Source: Corallococcus sp. NCRR (lineage in GTDB: Bacteria > Myxococcota > Myxococcia > Myxococcales > Myxococcaceae). Taken from it: 64,000 bases of DNA. The notes under the pieces were generated by a model. It was not told where the DNA came from. It ran no database searches and worked only from the letters and a program-made list of their open reading frames with translations. The first letter of the stretch is position 1. Every line of letters starts with the position of its first letter. Below, in pieces: positions 34,912 to 43,602 of the stretch. The stretch covers positions 5,828,001 through 5,892,000 of the forward strand of contig NZ_CP114039.1 in assembly GCF_026965535.1 (NCBI RefSeq), in the 5' to 3' direction. Position numbers and translations under genes: made by a program.

Positions 34912-36981
34912 TCAGGAGGCGCGGGCGGTAGGGCCCGCCTGTCCGGCCGGCTTCGCGGTGCGGCGGGCGGCTTCCGCTTCCAGCGCGTGGCGCAGGGTGG
35001 CGAGCAGGTGCTCGGCCTCTCCCTCGCGCAGGGCATGGCCGCCGAAGCGGGCCTCCAGGTAGCGGCGGGTGAGGGGCGTCAGCGCCAGCGCCAGCGGATG
35101 GCCTTCACGCGCCAGGCGCGTGGTCAGGTCCTCCAGCGTCTCGTGTTCGAAGCGCGGCACATGGGCCTTCTGGAGCGCCGTGTCCACCCGGTCGAGGAAG
35201 CGCGTGGCCTCCAGCACCGGGGCGCGGCCCGTCCAGCGGGAGACGAGGCGGCCCGCGCGCCAGACGACGAAGGCCACGATGGCGGCGGTCACCCACGCGC
35301 GCGGCGGGGGCAGGCGGCTGGGGGCTTCGTTCGCGGGGGCGCCGGGCGCGCGGCGCGGCGGGCGGACCAGGGCGCTCGCCAGCTCGAACTGGTCGCGGAA
35401 GGAGTAGTCGACGACGGAGTTGCGCCAGCGCGCCTCCACCGCTTCGTAGAGGGCGAGCACCTTCTCCAGCAGCACGGAGCCCTGGCTCGTGCGGTTCGAC
35501 GGTGGCGTCGCGTCCACGGTGACGAAGCCCCGCCCCGGGACGAGCACGTGCGTCCAGGCGTGCGCGTCGCCCGCGCGCACCAGGTAGCCGCCGTCCATGC
35601 GCGTGCCGCCATAGAAGCCCGTGGCGAGCCGCGCCCCGATGCCCTGCGTGCGCAGCATCAGCGTGAGCGCGGTGGCGAAGTGCTCGCAGTGGCCCGACTT
35701 GCGCACGAAGAGGAACTCCGCCAGCGGATCCTCGGGCGTGCCTGCCTGCTCCAACGTGTATGCGTAGTCCCGCTGCAGGAAGGCGGTGAGCTTGCGCGCC
35801 GCGGCCAGCGGCTCCTTCTCTCCCTGGAGCACCCGCGCCGCCAGCTGGGCTACGCGCGCGTCCAGGTGCTCGGGCAGCGCCAGGAGTTGATCGCGCTCGG
35901 CCTGGACCAGGCCCGGGGCCAGGCCGTTCTTCGCGTCCGGCGGCAGGCTGTAGGCCTCGTAGGTGTACGAGGGCGCGGCGATGGTGAAGCGCACCTCGCC
36001 GCCGCCCTGGAGCTGCACCGGGCTGTTGCGGGTGCCGGTGGGCGTGTGGGCCATGGCGTTGCCCAGGCGTGAAGGCGTCTCCAGGGCAATCAGCGTGCGG
36101 GCGCCGTACGCGGGCAACAGCTCGATGCGCTGGTGCAGGAGCGTGTCGCTGGCGGGGCGCAGGGTGATCTGCCGCTCCGTCTGCCGCGGGCCGACGACGT
36201 TCGTCCACTCCATGCCGTCGAAGGTGTCGTAGGTGCGGCCCACCCAGTAGGCGTCCAGCGCCTCGAGGCCCGGGTCGGGCGTGAGCGTGGCGCGCAGCAC
36301 CACGCGCGGGTTGCCCTTGATGGTGCCCGCGCCGCCCAGCCGCACGGTGTTGGAGTAGCCCGCGCTGCTCACCGCGCCCAGGCCCGGCCCCGAGCGCGGC
36401 CCCACCATGGCCCAGTTGAGGCGGGGGAAGAGCACGAAGAAGGCCACCGCACCGGCCACCGCGAACGACACGCCCACGGACAAGGGCCGCAGCACCGCGC
36501 GCACCGGCACGGGCTCGTCGTCCGGCACCGCCGCCTCCACCACGCCCAGTGCCAGCGACAGGCTGGCCAGCACCCCGAAGGCGATGAGGCACAGCGCGTA
36601 GGACATGTCGCCCGACAGCGCCGCGCCACCGGCCACCATCAGGAGGCCCGTCAGGTGCGTCTGCCCCTCGGCCGCGGCGTCCGGCGTGGACAGCATCCGC
36701 TGCGCGGCGATGAGGCTCGCGAAGGCGCACGCCGCCACCACCGCGTTCATCGCGCCGGACGTCAGCTGGAGGCCCAGGAGCACCGCGGCGATCAGCAGCC
36801 CCAGCACGGACAGGCGGGAGAAGCGCGAGACGAGCCGCACGTTGCACAGCGCCAGCACCAGCGCCCCGGCGAAGACGCCCAGCACCCACACGGGGAGCTG
36901 GCCGGACATGGCCATCGCGCCAAACGCGGAGCCCGCCGCCAGGTCGCGCAGAACGAGCCGCAGCCGCAAGGGGCGCTTCAC
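34912..36981 (-). CDS. transglutaminase-like membrane protein (DUF3488/TgpA type)
   Basis: A 689-residue protein. Residues 1-190 hold six or so membrane helices (DUF3488 type). A long periplasmic part follows, containing the transglutaminase-like Cys-His-Asp triad: GHCEHFATAL, DAHAWTHV and VDATPPS. One further helix near 560 and a DUF4129-like tail end it, as in TgpA of Pseudomonas. GTG at 36981 overlaps the DUF58 gene's stop (GTGA). It is the third gene of the moxR-DUF58-transglutaminase operon, a widely conserved trio that probably works in the envelope; substrate unknown. The family name is established; activity here is inferred. Confidence 0.88.
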   Translation of the reverse strand: MKRPLRLRLVLRDLAAGSAFGAMAMSGQLPVWVLGVFAGALVLALCNVRLVSRFSRLSVLGLLIAAVLLGLQLTSGAMNAVVAACAFASLIAAQRMLSTPDAAAEGQTHLTGLLMVAGGAALSGDMSYALCLIAFGVLASLSLALGVVEAAVPDDEPVPVRAVLRPLSVGVSFAVAGAVAFFVLFPRLNWAMVGPRSGPGLGAVSSAGYSNTVRLGGAGTIKGNPRVVLRATLTPDPGLEALDAYWVGRTYDTFDGMEWTNVVGPRQTERQITLRPASDTLLHQRIELLPAYGARTLIALETPSRLGNAMAHTPTGTRNSPVQLQGGGEVRFTIAAPSYTYEAYSLPPDAKNGLAPGLVQAERDQLLALPEHLDARVAQLAARVLQGEKEPLAAARKLTAFLQRDYAYTLEQAGTPEDPLAEFLFVRKSGHCEHFATALTLMLRTQGIGARLATGFYGGTRMDGGYLVRAGDAHAWTHVLVPGRGFVTVDATPPSNRTSQGSVLLEKVLALYEAVEARWRNSVVDYSFRDQFELASALVRPPRRAPGAPANEAPSRLPPPRAWVTAAIVAFVVWRAGRLVSRWTGRAPVLEATRFLDRVDTALQKAHVPRFEHETLEDLTTRLAREGHPLALALTPLTRRYLEARFGGHALREGEAEHLLATLRHALEAEAARRTAKPAGQAGPTARAS

Positions 36982-37958
36982 GCCGCCTCCCGGGAGTCCG
37001 TCCCTGCGTCCGCGCCCTCGAAGCCCAGCCACGCGAGCGCCTGGAGGATGCGGCGCTCCTGCGAAGCCCCCGCGGCGGGCCGCAGCGCGCGCTCCGGCAA
37101 CTGGAGGCCCACTTCATGTCCCGCGTCCAGCAACTGGTGCGCCTGGGCGGCGACCTCCTCGCAGCGGCGCTCCAGCGCGTCACCCGTGAGGCCCGTCTCC
37201 AGCGCGAGCTTCCAGACGCGGCGCTCCTCGCGCTCGCGCTCCACCTTCAAGAGGCGCCCCGCCGCGGCGCTCTTCAGCCAGTGGATGCGGCGCGCGTCTT
37301 CGTTCGCGCCAAGCTCGCGCAGGCCCGCCACGTCGCCGGTGCCGTCCAGGTGGCGCGGGCTGCCCGCCTCGCCCCGGGGGCCCTTCTGCGCGGGCCCCGG
37401 TTCCTTGCAGGCGTAGCCCCGGCGTGGGTAGACGAGCAGCGTCCCCTCCAGGGAGAACACGCGCGTCTTGGCGAAGAGGCCCAACGGCCACGTGGTGGTG
37501 ACGCGCACTCCGGACAGGCGCACGGGGCCCCGGTGTGGCGCGGCCAGGTCCGCCCGGACGATGTGCTCCCTGCCCGCGGGCAGGTGCCCCAGCTTCCCGG
37601 TGCCGGTGAGCGGGGAGAGGTCCTCGGAGAACGTCAGCGCGAAGCCGTGCCCCTGCTTGCGCGACACCGCCCAGCGGTAGGCGAAGGGCTCGCGCGCGAA
37701 GGCCGCGTCCGCGCCCACCCGGCGCACCGTCAGGTCGCGCAGGCAGCGCTCCGACAGCACGCCGGACACCACCACCATGCTGAGCAGCAGGCCCAGCAAC
37801 AGGTAGAGCAGGTTGTTGCCCGTGTTGAGCGCGCCCAGCCCCACGCCGAACGTCACCACCAGGTACGTGCGGCCCGTCTTCGTCACCGACAGCGTGCGCG
37901 GCGGACGGAAGAAGGCGCGCAGCCGCGCCTTGAAGGGGGGACGGGCGGGGGCCTTCAC
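36978..37958 (-). CDS. DUF58-domain protein
   Basis: A 326-residue protein with two membrane helices at about 32-70 (TYLVVTFGVGLGALNTGNN, LLLGLLLSMVVVSGVLSER). A beta-rich middle is followed by the DUF58 signature LRELGANEDARRIHWLKSAA near 230. DUF58 proteins are von Willebrand-A-like partners of MoxR AAA ATPases. GTG at 37958 overlaps the moxR stop (GTGA), and the stop overlaps the next gene the same way, so the three are translationally coupled. Confidence 0.88.
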   Translation of the reverse strand: MKAPARPPFKARLRAFFRPPRTLSVTKTGRTYLVVTFGVGLGALNTGNNLLYLLLGLLLSMVVVSGVLSERCLRDLTVRRVGADAAFAREPFAYRWAVSRKQGHGFALTFSEDLSPLTGTGKLGHLPAGREHIVRADLAAPHRGPVRLSGVRVTTTWPLGLFAKTRVFSLEGTLLVYPRRGYACKEPGPAQKGPRGEAGSPRHLDGTGDVAGLRELGANEDARRIHWLKSAAAGRLLKVEREREERRVWKLALETGLTGDALERRCEEVAAQAHQLLDAGHEVGLQLPERALRPAAGASQERRILQALAWLGFEGADAGTDSREAA

Positions 37959-38935
37959 CGGGGCGCCGCCACCTTGCGGGCGATCTCCTCCACCAGGTGC
38001 GCCGCCTCGTCCCGCGCGGACACCCCCTGCACGGCGCTCCGCAAGAGCACGCGGTGCGCCCAGCAGGGCACCAGCATGGCGCGCACGTCGCCAGGGGTGA
38101 CGAAGTCGCGCCCCTCCCACAGGGCCTGGGCGCGGGCAGCGGACCCCAGCGCCAGCACCGCGCGGGTGGACGCGCCGCGCTCCAGGTCGCCGTGCTCGCG
38201 CGTGGCCCGCGCCAGCCGCACCACGTAGTCCGCCACCGCCGCGTCCAGCTTCACGTCCTGGGCGAAGTCCCGCAGCGACGCCAGCTCCTCCGGCCCCGTC
38301 ACGGCCTCCACGGAGGGCAGCGGGGACGCCGCGCCGCGCGTGGTGAGCAGGCGCGCCTCCACGTCCGGCGCCGGGTGGCCCAGGGACAGGCGCACGAGGA
38401 AGCGATCCAGCTGCGAGTCCGGCAGCGGATAGGTGCCGGAGAAGTCCACCGGGTTCTGGGTGGCCACCACGGTGAAGGGCGAGGGCAGCGCGTGGGTCTG
38501 CCCGTCCAGCGACACTTGGCCCTGGGCCATGCCCTCCAGGAGCGCGGACTGGGTGCGCGGGGGCGCGCGGTTGAGCTCGTCCGCCAGCACCAGCTGCCGG
38601 AACAGCGGCCCGGGCCGGAAGGAGAAGGTGGCCGTCTGCGCGTGGAACACCTGCGCGCCCAGGATGTCCGCCGGCAGCAGGTCCGCGGTGAACTGGATGC
38701 GGGCGAAGGACAGGGCGCACGCGCGCGCCAGCGCCTCCGCCAGCGTCGTCTTGCCCACGCCGGGCATGTCCTCCAGCAGCAGGTGCCCGCCGGCCACCAC
38801 GCAGGTGACGACGCGCCGCACCTCCTCCGGCTTGCCCTGCACGGCGCGGCCAAGCTGGGCGGCGAGCCGCTCCATCACCGCGCGCGCGGAAGCAGGGGAG
38901 GGGACGGGACCGAGGACGCGAGCGGGCTGGGTCAT
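37955..38935 (-). CDS. MoxR-family AAA ATPase
   Basis: A 326-residue AAA+ protein: Walker A GVGKTTLAEAL, RIQFTADLLPADILG, Walker B LADELNRAPPRTQSALLE, sensor ATQNPVDFSGTYPLP and Arg finger region QLDRFLVRL, all typical of MoxR/RavA-like chaperones. First gene of the moxR-DUF58-transglutaminase operon. ATG at 38935 is chosen because TAGAGT lies 10 nt upstream, a plausible -10 box for a near-leaderless transcript, and longer starts lack support. MoxR proteins assist insertion or activation of VWA-domain partners, here the DUF58 protein. Confidence 0.92.
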   Translation of the reverse strand: MTQPARVLGPVPSPASARAVMERLAAQLGRAVQGKPEEVRRVVTCVVAGGHLLLEDMPGVGKTTLAEALARACALSFARIQFTADLLPADILGAQVFHAQTATFSFRPGPLFRQLVLADELNRAPPRTQSALLEGMAQGQVSLDGQTHALPSPFTVVATQNPVDFSGTYPLPDSQLDRFLVRLSLGHPAPDVEARLLTTRGAASPLPSVEAVTGPEELASLRDFAQDVKLDAAVADYVVRLARATREHGDLERGASTRAVLALGSAARAQALWEGRDFVTPGDVRAMLVPCWAHRVLLRSAVQGVSARDEAAHLVEEIARKVAAPR

Positions 38936-39071
38936 CTGGGCGCGGACTCTAGCCCAGGCGAGCGCCCGCCGGCACCCTCCAGGCCGCCCGTGTTCCACGC
39001 CGGATGCCCGCCTGCCTTGGAGGCGCGGGCGCTTGCCGGGGATTCACACGGCCCGGAGGGCCACCCAGGAC

Positions 39072-39404
39072 TCAGACGGAGAAGATGTCCTCGGGCGTGT
39101 AGTACGCCCGGTGCGTCGTCGGCGAGGACAGCACGCCGAAGTAGCGGAACATCCGCTCGTGATGCGTGGCCAGCCCGCGCAGCTGCACGGCGCTGTCCTT
39201 CAGGCCGTGGGTCAGGATGCCCACCGCGCTGTCCTTGAACTCGCGCAGGTGCGCGAAGTCCAGGACCACCTGGCCCTCAATCTGGCTCAGCGCCTGGAGC
39301 GAGTTGCTCAGCTCCTGGGCCGTACGACCGTCCAGCGTTCCTTCCAGGCGCAGCGTGATCCGACCCGCCGCCTCCTCCTGCCGATGAATCTGAAGCCCCG
39401 TCAT
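39072..39404 (-). CDS. STAS-domain protein (anti-anti-sigma-factor-like)
   Basis: A 110-residue single STAS domain. RITLRLEGTLDGRTAQEL and QVVLDFAHLREFKDSAVGIL match the SpoIIAA/RsbV fold. Ser at FKDSAVG takes the place of the Ser phosphorylated in anti-anti-sigma factors. In such systems the unphosphorylated form frees a sigma factor from its antisigma kinase; no antisigma gene is next door, so the partner is unknown. GGGAG 8 nt before ATG at 39404 supports the start. Confidence 0.85.
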   Translation of the reverse strand: MTGLQIHRQEEAAGRITLRLEGTLDGRTAQELSNSLQALSQIEGQVVLDFAHLREFKDSAVGILTHGLKDSAVQLRGLATHHERMFRYFGVLSSPTTHRAYYTPEDIFSV

Positions 39405-39624
39405 GATGCGCGCTCCCGCTGAGGTGTGCACGTGTGTGCAGCTCGCGATGAAATGGCGGCTGCCACACGTTGCCGGGCCACAGGGGTGGTCCGGGTTCCC
39501 ACCGGGGGGTGGGGGTGCACAGCCGGAGCCGGACAGTGCACCTTCACCGGCGATCAGGTTAGTGGCGGGCATGCAACTTCGGCCGGAGTGTTGGCGACCG
39601 GGCGAAGCGCGTGTCGCGCAGCGG

Positions 39625-40362
39625 TCAACCCTTGCGGTCGGCTGTCGGCTGCTCGGCACGCAGGCTGATGGCGCGCTCCTGCTGGGCCTTCAGCTTGCGG
39701 AACTCCTTCACGACCTTGGCGGGATAGCCGGCCATGAACTTCACCCGGTTCTCCTTCTTCGCGAGGATGCGCTTGGCCAGCCCGGGACCCGCGTTGTAGG
39801 CGACGAGCGCGCCCTCCACGGAGCCGAAGCGGTTGATGAGGTCCGCCAGGTAGGCCGTGCCCAGGTTCACGTTCGTCTCGAAGTCGAAGAGGTTGGTGTG
39901 GCGGCCCAGCCGCCAGCCGGACTTCTCCGCCAGGTACTTGCCCGTGTCCGGCATCACCTGCATGAGGCCCATGGCGCCCACACCGGACACCGCGTAGTTG
40001 TTGAAGGAGGACTCGCAGCGGATCAGCGCCACCACCAGCAGCGGATCCAGGTTGTTGCGCTCCGCCTCGCGGACGATGGCCACCGCCAGCCGGCGCTGCT
40101 GCCGCTCCGGGAGCCCGGAGGCGCGCACGGCCTCGGCCACGCCCATCTGCTCCGCGCGGAGGTAGTCCGCCTCGTCCTCGTACTGCTGCAGCCGGGCCAG
40201 GGCGGCTTTGAGCTGTGCGTCCTTCTCCGCCAGCTGCGCCCTCAGGGCCGCGACGTCCGGCGCTTCACCCTGGGCACCCACCGGCACCTGCACCGGGAAA
40301 GCCACCGCGTCCGCCCCCACCAGCATCGCCGCCGCCACCATCGCCACCGTCCAACCCCGCAT
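39625..40362 (-). CDS. lytic transglycosylase, SLT domain with coiled-coil N-terminus
   Basis: A 245-residue exported protein. The signal peptide ends near ADAVAFP and is followed by a Gln/Ala/Leu-rich coiled coil at about 37-68. The SLT domain runs from about 95: LLVVALIRCESSFNN with catalytic Glu117, GAMGLMQVMPDTG, NVNLGTAYLADLI and GALVAYNAGPG. It should cleave peptidoglycan glycan strands in the periplasm. ATG at 40362 has a GGAGGG site close upstream. It is much shorter than the Slt70-like enzyme at 11084-13516, with no TPR superhelix, so the two are unlikely to be redundant copies. Confidence 0.9.
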   Translation of the reverse strand: MRGWTVAMVAAAMLVGADAVAFPVQVPVGAQGEAPDVAALRAQLAEKDAQLKAALARLQQYEDEADYLRAEQMGVAEAVRASGLPERQQRRLAVAIVREAERNNLDPLLVVALIRCESSFNNYAVSGVGAMGLMQVMPDTGKYLAEKSGWRLGRHTNLFDFETNVNLGTAYLADLINRFGSVEGALVAYNAGPGLAKRILAKKENRVKFMAGYPAKVVKEFRKLKAQQERAISLRAEQPTADRKG

Positions 40363-40533
40363 CTCGCCCTCCCCTGGCGCCCCAACCGCCCGCGCCCACT
40401 GACTCGCCCACACCCAGCGGCTAAGCAGGCAACGTGCCAGCGTACGTGGCGTGCGCCAGCTGCCTCACGGATCCTTAAGAGAGGGGCTGGAAACAGGACC
40501 GGCGCGGCCCACGGCGGCCGGAAAAAATGCCCG

Positions 40534-40557
40534 GGTTGGGAAGTTTGTTTCCCAACC
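40534..40557. repeat. inverted repeat in the divergent control region
   Basis: GGTTGGGAA (40534-40542) and TTCCCAACC (40549-40557) are perfect complements with a 6-nt gap. It lies in the 294-bp gap between the divergent lytic transglycosylase and the small membrane-protein gene, just upstream of the promoter at 40582. It could be an operator or a hairpin. Confidence 0.4.
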
Positions 40558-40581
40558 TGACCCTGCAGAAAGCTCCACCTG

Positions 40582-40610
40582 TTGCCGCGGTGCGCCTGCG
40601 TTCCTAGCTT
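40582..40610 (+). promoter_or_regulatory. sigma-70-type promoter for the small membrane-protein operon
   Basis: TTGCCG (40582-40587), a 17-bp spacer and TAGCTT (40605-40610). The start codon at 40657 follows about 40 nt after the expected transcription start. The stretch GCGTTCCTAGCTTG is identical to that of the promoter at 42072. Confidence 0.5.
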
Positions 40611-40656
40611 GGGCCCGGTCTGAGTTTCGGGGCCCGATTGTGGCGGGAGGCGTGGC

Positions 40657-40815
40657 GTGTACTGGACCATGGGCGTCATCTTGATGGTGTTGTGGGTGAT
40701 GGGGCTGATCACCGGTTCGACGGAGGGGCAGTGGGTGCACCTCCTCCTGGTGTTCTCGCTCGTCGCGTTCGTGCTGGCCGTCGCGTCGCTGGGACGCCGA
40801 CGGGGGATGGCATGA
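40657..40815 (+). CDS. small membrane protein, lmo0937 family
   Basis: A 52-residue protein with two membrane helices: WTMGVILMVLWVMGLITG, then after a short QWVH loop LLLVFSLVAFVLAVASLG, and a basic RRR tail. This matches the short lmo0937-type proteins (xxLWLLG, then a HILLV helix). Start GTG at 40657 has a strong GGGAGG 6 nt upstream. The stop overlaps the next gene's start (ATGA, 40812-40815), so they are coupled. The function of this family is unknown; envelope stress is a possibility. Confidence 0.8.
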   Translation: MYWTMGVILMVLWVMGLITGSTEGQWVHLLLVFSLVAFVLAVASLGRRRGMA

Positions 40816-41381
40816 ACCTGCCGGAGCTGGACATGGCGTGGCTGGAGCTTCCGCGGGACAAGGCGGGCTTCGTTCGGCGCGAATGTCCCCGCTGCCAGCG
40901 CTCCTTCAAGACGCGGCCCAGCCGCCACGACGCGGGGATGCTGCAGCGGCTGCTCGCGGGCTACTTCCCCTTCGAGAACCTCCACGAGGCGTACACAGCG
41001 GAGGAGCTGCCCGCGTGGCACTGCCTGTACTGCGGCCACCGCGCGCTGCCGGACGCGTGGCTCACGCCGGATCAGTCCGCGCACGTGGAGCAGATGGCTC
41101 GGGCGTGGGCGAACCACGTGCGGTACGAGCAATTGGCGTACGTGCAGCGCACGCTGTCCCAGAACCCGCGGCCCACCTTCGTCTCCGTGGCGCCGGAGCC
41201 GCTGCCCCGGCCGCTGCCTCCGGACGAGGAGCTGCTGCGCACGCTCCCCATGGTCTGCTGCGGGGACGAGGTGCAGGCGCAGTGGGAGTGGGATCAACCG
41301 ATGGTCTGTCCGCGCTGCGGCGCGCGCCACGGCGGGCTTTCGGGCCGCCAGCAGGTGCAGCTGGAGTTCGTGAGCGAGTAG
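40812..41381 (+). CDS. zinc-ribbon protein of unknown function
   Basis: A 189-residue soluble protein with several Cys pairs: RRECPRCQRSFKTR, WHCLYCGHRAL, PMVCCGDEV and MVCPRCGARHGG. These likely form two zinc ribbons, at the start and end, around a helical middle (AHVEQMARAWANHVRYEQ). No family could be named. Its ATG overlaps the stop of the small membrane-protein gene, so the two are made together. Confidence 0.75.
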   Translation: MNLPELDMAWLELPRDKAGFVRRECPRCQRSFKTRPSRHDAGMLQRLLAGYFPFENLHEAYTAEELPAWHCLYCGHRALPDAWLTPDQSAHVEQMARAWANHVRYEQLAYVQRTLSQNPRPTFVSVAPEPLPRPLPPDEELLRTLPMVCCGDEVQAQWEWDQPMVCPRCGARHGGLSGRQQVQLEFVSE

Positions 41382-41421
41382 TGGACGGGCAGGGCGCGCG
41401 GAGGGCAGGCTCCTTCGCGCG

Positions 41422-42075
41422 ATGAAGCCGTTGCCCTGGGTCCGGGTGGTGTTGCTGGCGCTGCTCCTGCTGGGACCGGCCGCCGTCCACGCCCATGAAG
41501 TGGAGGTCGCGCCCGGGGCGGTGAGCGGGTTCGCCGGCTGGGTGGGCGAGGGCATCCGCCACATCCTGGCCGGAGCGGATCATCTCCTGTTCCTGTTCGC
41601 CGTGTTGCTGGTGGGCGGCTCGTTCCGGCGGATCCTCCTGCTGGTGACGTCCTTCACGCTGGCGCACTCGCTGACGCTGGGGCTCACCGTCCTGGGCCAC
41701 GTGACGCTGGACGCGCGGGGCACCCGGTGGGCGGAGGCCGCGATCGCCGCGTCCATCCTCTACATGGCGCTGGAGAACCTGTTCCTGCGCCGGCACGGGC
41801 ACCGCGCGGGGCTCACCTTCCTCTTCGGCCTGGTGCACGGGCTGGGCTTCGCGAGCGTGCTCGGCGGCCACGGGTTGGGGACGGCCGTGGTGCCAGCGCT
41901 CGTGGGCTTCAACCTGGGGGTGGAGGTGGGGCAGGCGGCGGTAGTGGCCTTCCTGGTTCCCGTGCTGCGGATCGTCCAGCGCAGGCCCCTTCTGCACTCG
42001 AAGGTTGTGCGCCTGTCATCCATCTGCCTCGCGGGAGTGGGGCTTTATTGGATGGTTGCTCGTGCGGTCGGTTGA
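41422..42075 (+). CDS. HupE/UreJ-family membrane protein
   Basis: A 217-residue protein with a signal peptide ending in AVHAHEVE and about six membrane helices. The family hallmark GIRHILAGADHLLFLFAVLL is followed by LAHSLTLGLTVL and FGLVHGLGFASVL. The HE, HIL, DH and H residues suggest metal binding. HupE/UreJ proteins are linked to nickel or cobalt transport with hydrogenases or urease, but neither is in the window. Starts 40 bp after the zinc-ribbon gene. Confidence 0.8.
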   Translation: MKPLPWVRVVLLALLLLGPAAVHAHEVEVAPGAVSGFAGWVGEGIRHILAGADHLLFLFAVLLVGGSFRRILLLVTSFTLAHSLTLGLTVLGHVTLDARGTRWAEAAIAASILYMALENLFLRRHGHRAGLTFLFGLVHGLGFASVLGGHGLGTAVVPALVGFNLGVEVGQAAVVAFLVPVLRIVQRRPLLHSKVVRLSSICLAGVGLYWMVARAVG

Positions 42076-42100
42076 ATTGCACCAACAGCGTTCCTAGCTT
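42072..42100 (+). promoter_or_regulatory. sigma-70-type promoter before the 42131 gene
   Basis: TTGAAT (42072-42077), a 17-bp spacer and TAGCTT (42095-42100), with a start codon 31 nt after the -10 box. It shares GCGTTCCTAGCTTG with the promoter at 40582. Confidence 0.5.
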
Positions 42101-42130
42101 GCGTCTCACGAGGGTGGGGGAGGGACGCTG

Positions 42131-42604
42131 ATGGGAGCGAGGCATACCCGGCTGGCAGCCGCATTGGCCGCCGCGTGGGAAGCAGAAGTGGTGTCGGCCC
42201 GTCGCATGACGGGGCTGGCGGAGCGCATGAACGACGCGCGGGTCCGGGCGCGCCTGATGGTGCTGGCCGCCTTCTGCCGCGCCCATGCATCACGGCTCCT
42301 GGCCCGCCTGGCGGCGCTGGGGCGAGGGCCGCTGCCAGTGCCCCCGGAGGAAATCGATCTGGATCCAGACACGGTGCTGGAGCTGCGCCGGGAGGGGGCC
42401 TTCGCCCGTGCGTCCGCCGCGCGCTATGAGACGACCGCGGAGATGGCGCGCCAGCACGCGGACCTGTCCTCGGCCTGGGTGTGCGAACTGAACCGGACCG
42501 AGGAGCAGGACCGCGCCCGGGAGCTGCTCGCCCTGGCGGAAGGGGCCCTGGCGGCGGTGCGGCGGGGCGAGTCCCAGGCCGTCGCGGCTCCCGCGGATTC
42601 CTGA
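42131..42604 (+). CDS. helical protein of unknown function
   Basis: A 157-residue, Ala- and Arg-rich helical protein. Helix pairs containing RARLMVLAAFCRAHASRLL and ARYETTAEMARQHADLSS give a loose four-helix-bundle look, reminiscent of ferritin-like or DUF2383-type bundles, but metal-binding Glu/His motifs are not clear. No signal peptide or membrane helix. Its own promoter lies at 42072. Function unknown. Confidence 0.65.
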   Translation: MGARHTRLAAALAAAWEAEVVSARRMTGLAERMNDARVRARLMVLAAFCRAHASRLLARLAALGRGPLPVPPEEIDLDPDTVLELRREGAFARASAARYETTAEMARQHADLSSAWVCELNRTEEQDRARELLALAEGALAAVRRGESQAVAAPADS

Positions 42605-42671
42605 GGCCGCGAGGCCGGGGCCGGGCGCCTGGAACGCGCTCGGCCGGTGACAGTCCCGGCGTCTTGGGCGT

Positions 42672-43454
42672 ATGAATCGGCCCATGGCGAAGGAGAGCTA
42701 CAACGATCTCATCTTCCAGCTCGGCGACCTGGCCCGGGATGTCCTCCCGGGCAAGCCGAACTGCCCCCGTTCCATGGAACGCGTCTACCGCGCCGAAGAG
42801 GTGCTGGAGGCGCGCCGGGACGAGCTGGCGGCCCTGGAAGCGGAGATGAATGACGAGGACGTGGCCTACCAGGACTTCCTGGCGCAGCACGAGGACGAGT
42901 GCGCGGCCCAGAAGCAGATCACCGGCAAGTACCAGAAGGCCGTGACGGCGGTGGAGGGCAAGGTGAAGGGGCTGCGCAAGACGCTGGCCACCCGCCGCGC
43001 CGACCTGCGCTACGCCGTCGTGGGCCTGAAGAAGCTGGAGGCGAAGCTCGCGGACCTGGAGATGACCACCCAGGATCCGGTGAAGCTGGACGCCGCCAAG
43101 CAGAACCTCAAGAAGAACCGCATCGCCCAGATGCGCCTGGCGCGCGAGGTGGAGGACTGGGAGTCCCAGCTGGCGACCGCCCTCACGCCCACCCCCGGCC
43201 AGCCCGGCGGGGCCGGCATCCTGGCGCACAAGCGCCTGATCGAGCTGGAAGACGCCGCGGAGGAGCAGAAGCAGCAGCACGACGCCCGCATGGCGGAACT
43301 CGACCAGGCCATCGCCACCAAGGAGGAAGAGATCAAGGGGGCGGAAGATTATCTGGATCAGGCCCTGTTCCTCCTCGGCGAAGAGGTGTATGCCCAGCGC
43401 ATCGCGGACAAGCAGCTCGACCCCTTCTACCCGCGGTTGGATGTCGCGCAGTGA
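42672..43454 (+). CDS. cytoplasmic coiled-coil protein of unknown function
   Basis: A 260-residue protein that is mostly coiled coil: charged heptads from about 38 to 170 (for example EVLEARRDELAALEAEMND) and again from about 195 to 250, with a Pro/Gly-rich break (TPTPGQPGGAG) between. No signal peptide. ATG at 42672 is used; ATG at 42684 is nearly as good, and neither has a clear Shine-Dalgarno. It may be structural or a scaffold, but nothing assigns a process. Confidence 0.7.
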   Translation: MNRPMAKESYNDLIFQLGDLARDVLPGKPNCPRSMERVYRAEEVLEARRDELAALEAEMNDEDVAYQDFLAQHEDECAAQKQITGKYQKAVTAVEGKVKGLRKTLATRRADLRYAVVGLKKLEAKLADLEMTTQDPVKLDAAKQNLKKNRIAQMRLAREVEDWESQLATALTPTPGQPGGAGILAHKRLIELEDAAEEQKQQHDARMAELDQAIATKEEEIKGAEDYLDQALFLLGEEVYAQRIADKQLDPFYPRLDVAQ

Positions 43455-43476
43455 GGGGGACGCCCACCCTTGGTGC

Positions 43477-43504
43477 TTGACGTAGGGGACCTGTTTGCTA
43501 TCTT
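43477..43504 (+). promoter_or_regulatory. strong sigma-70-type promoter of rplC
   Basis: TTGACG (43477-43482), a 16-bp spacer and TATCTT (43499-43504). A leader of about 90 nt follows, containing a 6-bp hairpin (AGCGCC/GGCGCT) shortly before the ribosome binding site. Confidence 0.65.
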
Positions 43505-43602
43505 GCGCCGCTTCCTGGCGGCCGCGGATACGCGTGTAGGCCAGTTCAGTTCATTGATTTCATTGGGCTTTCAGCGCCACGGGCGCTCGCTGTGAGGACG
43601 AC

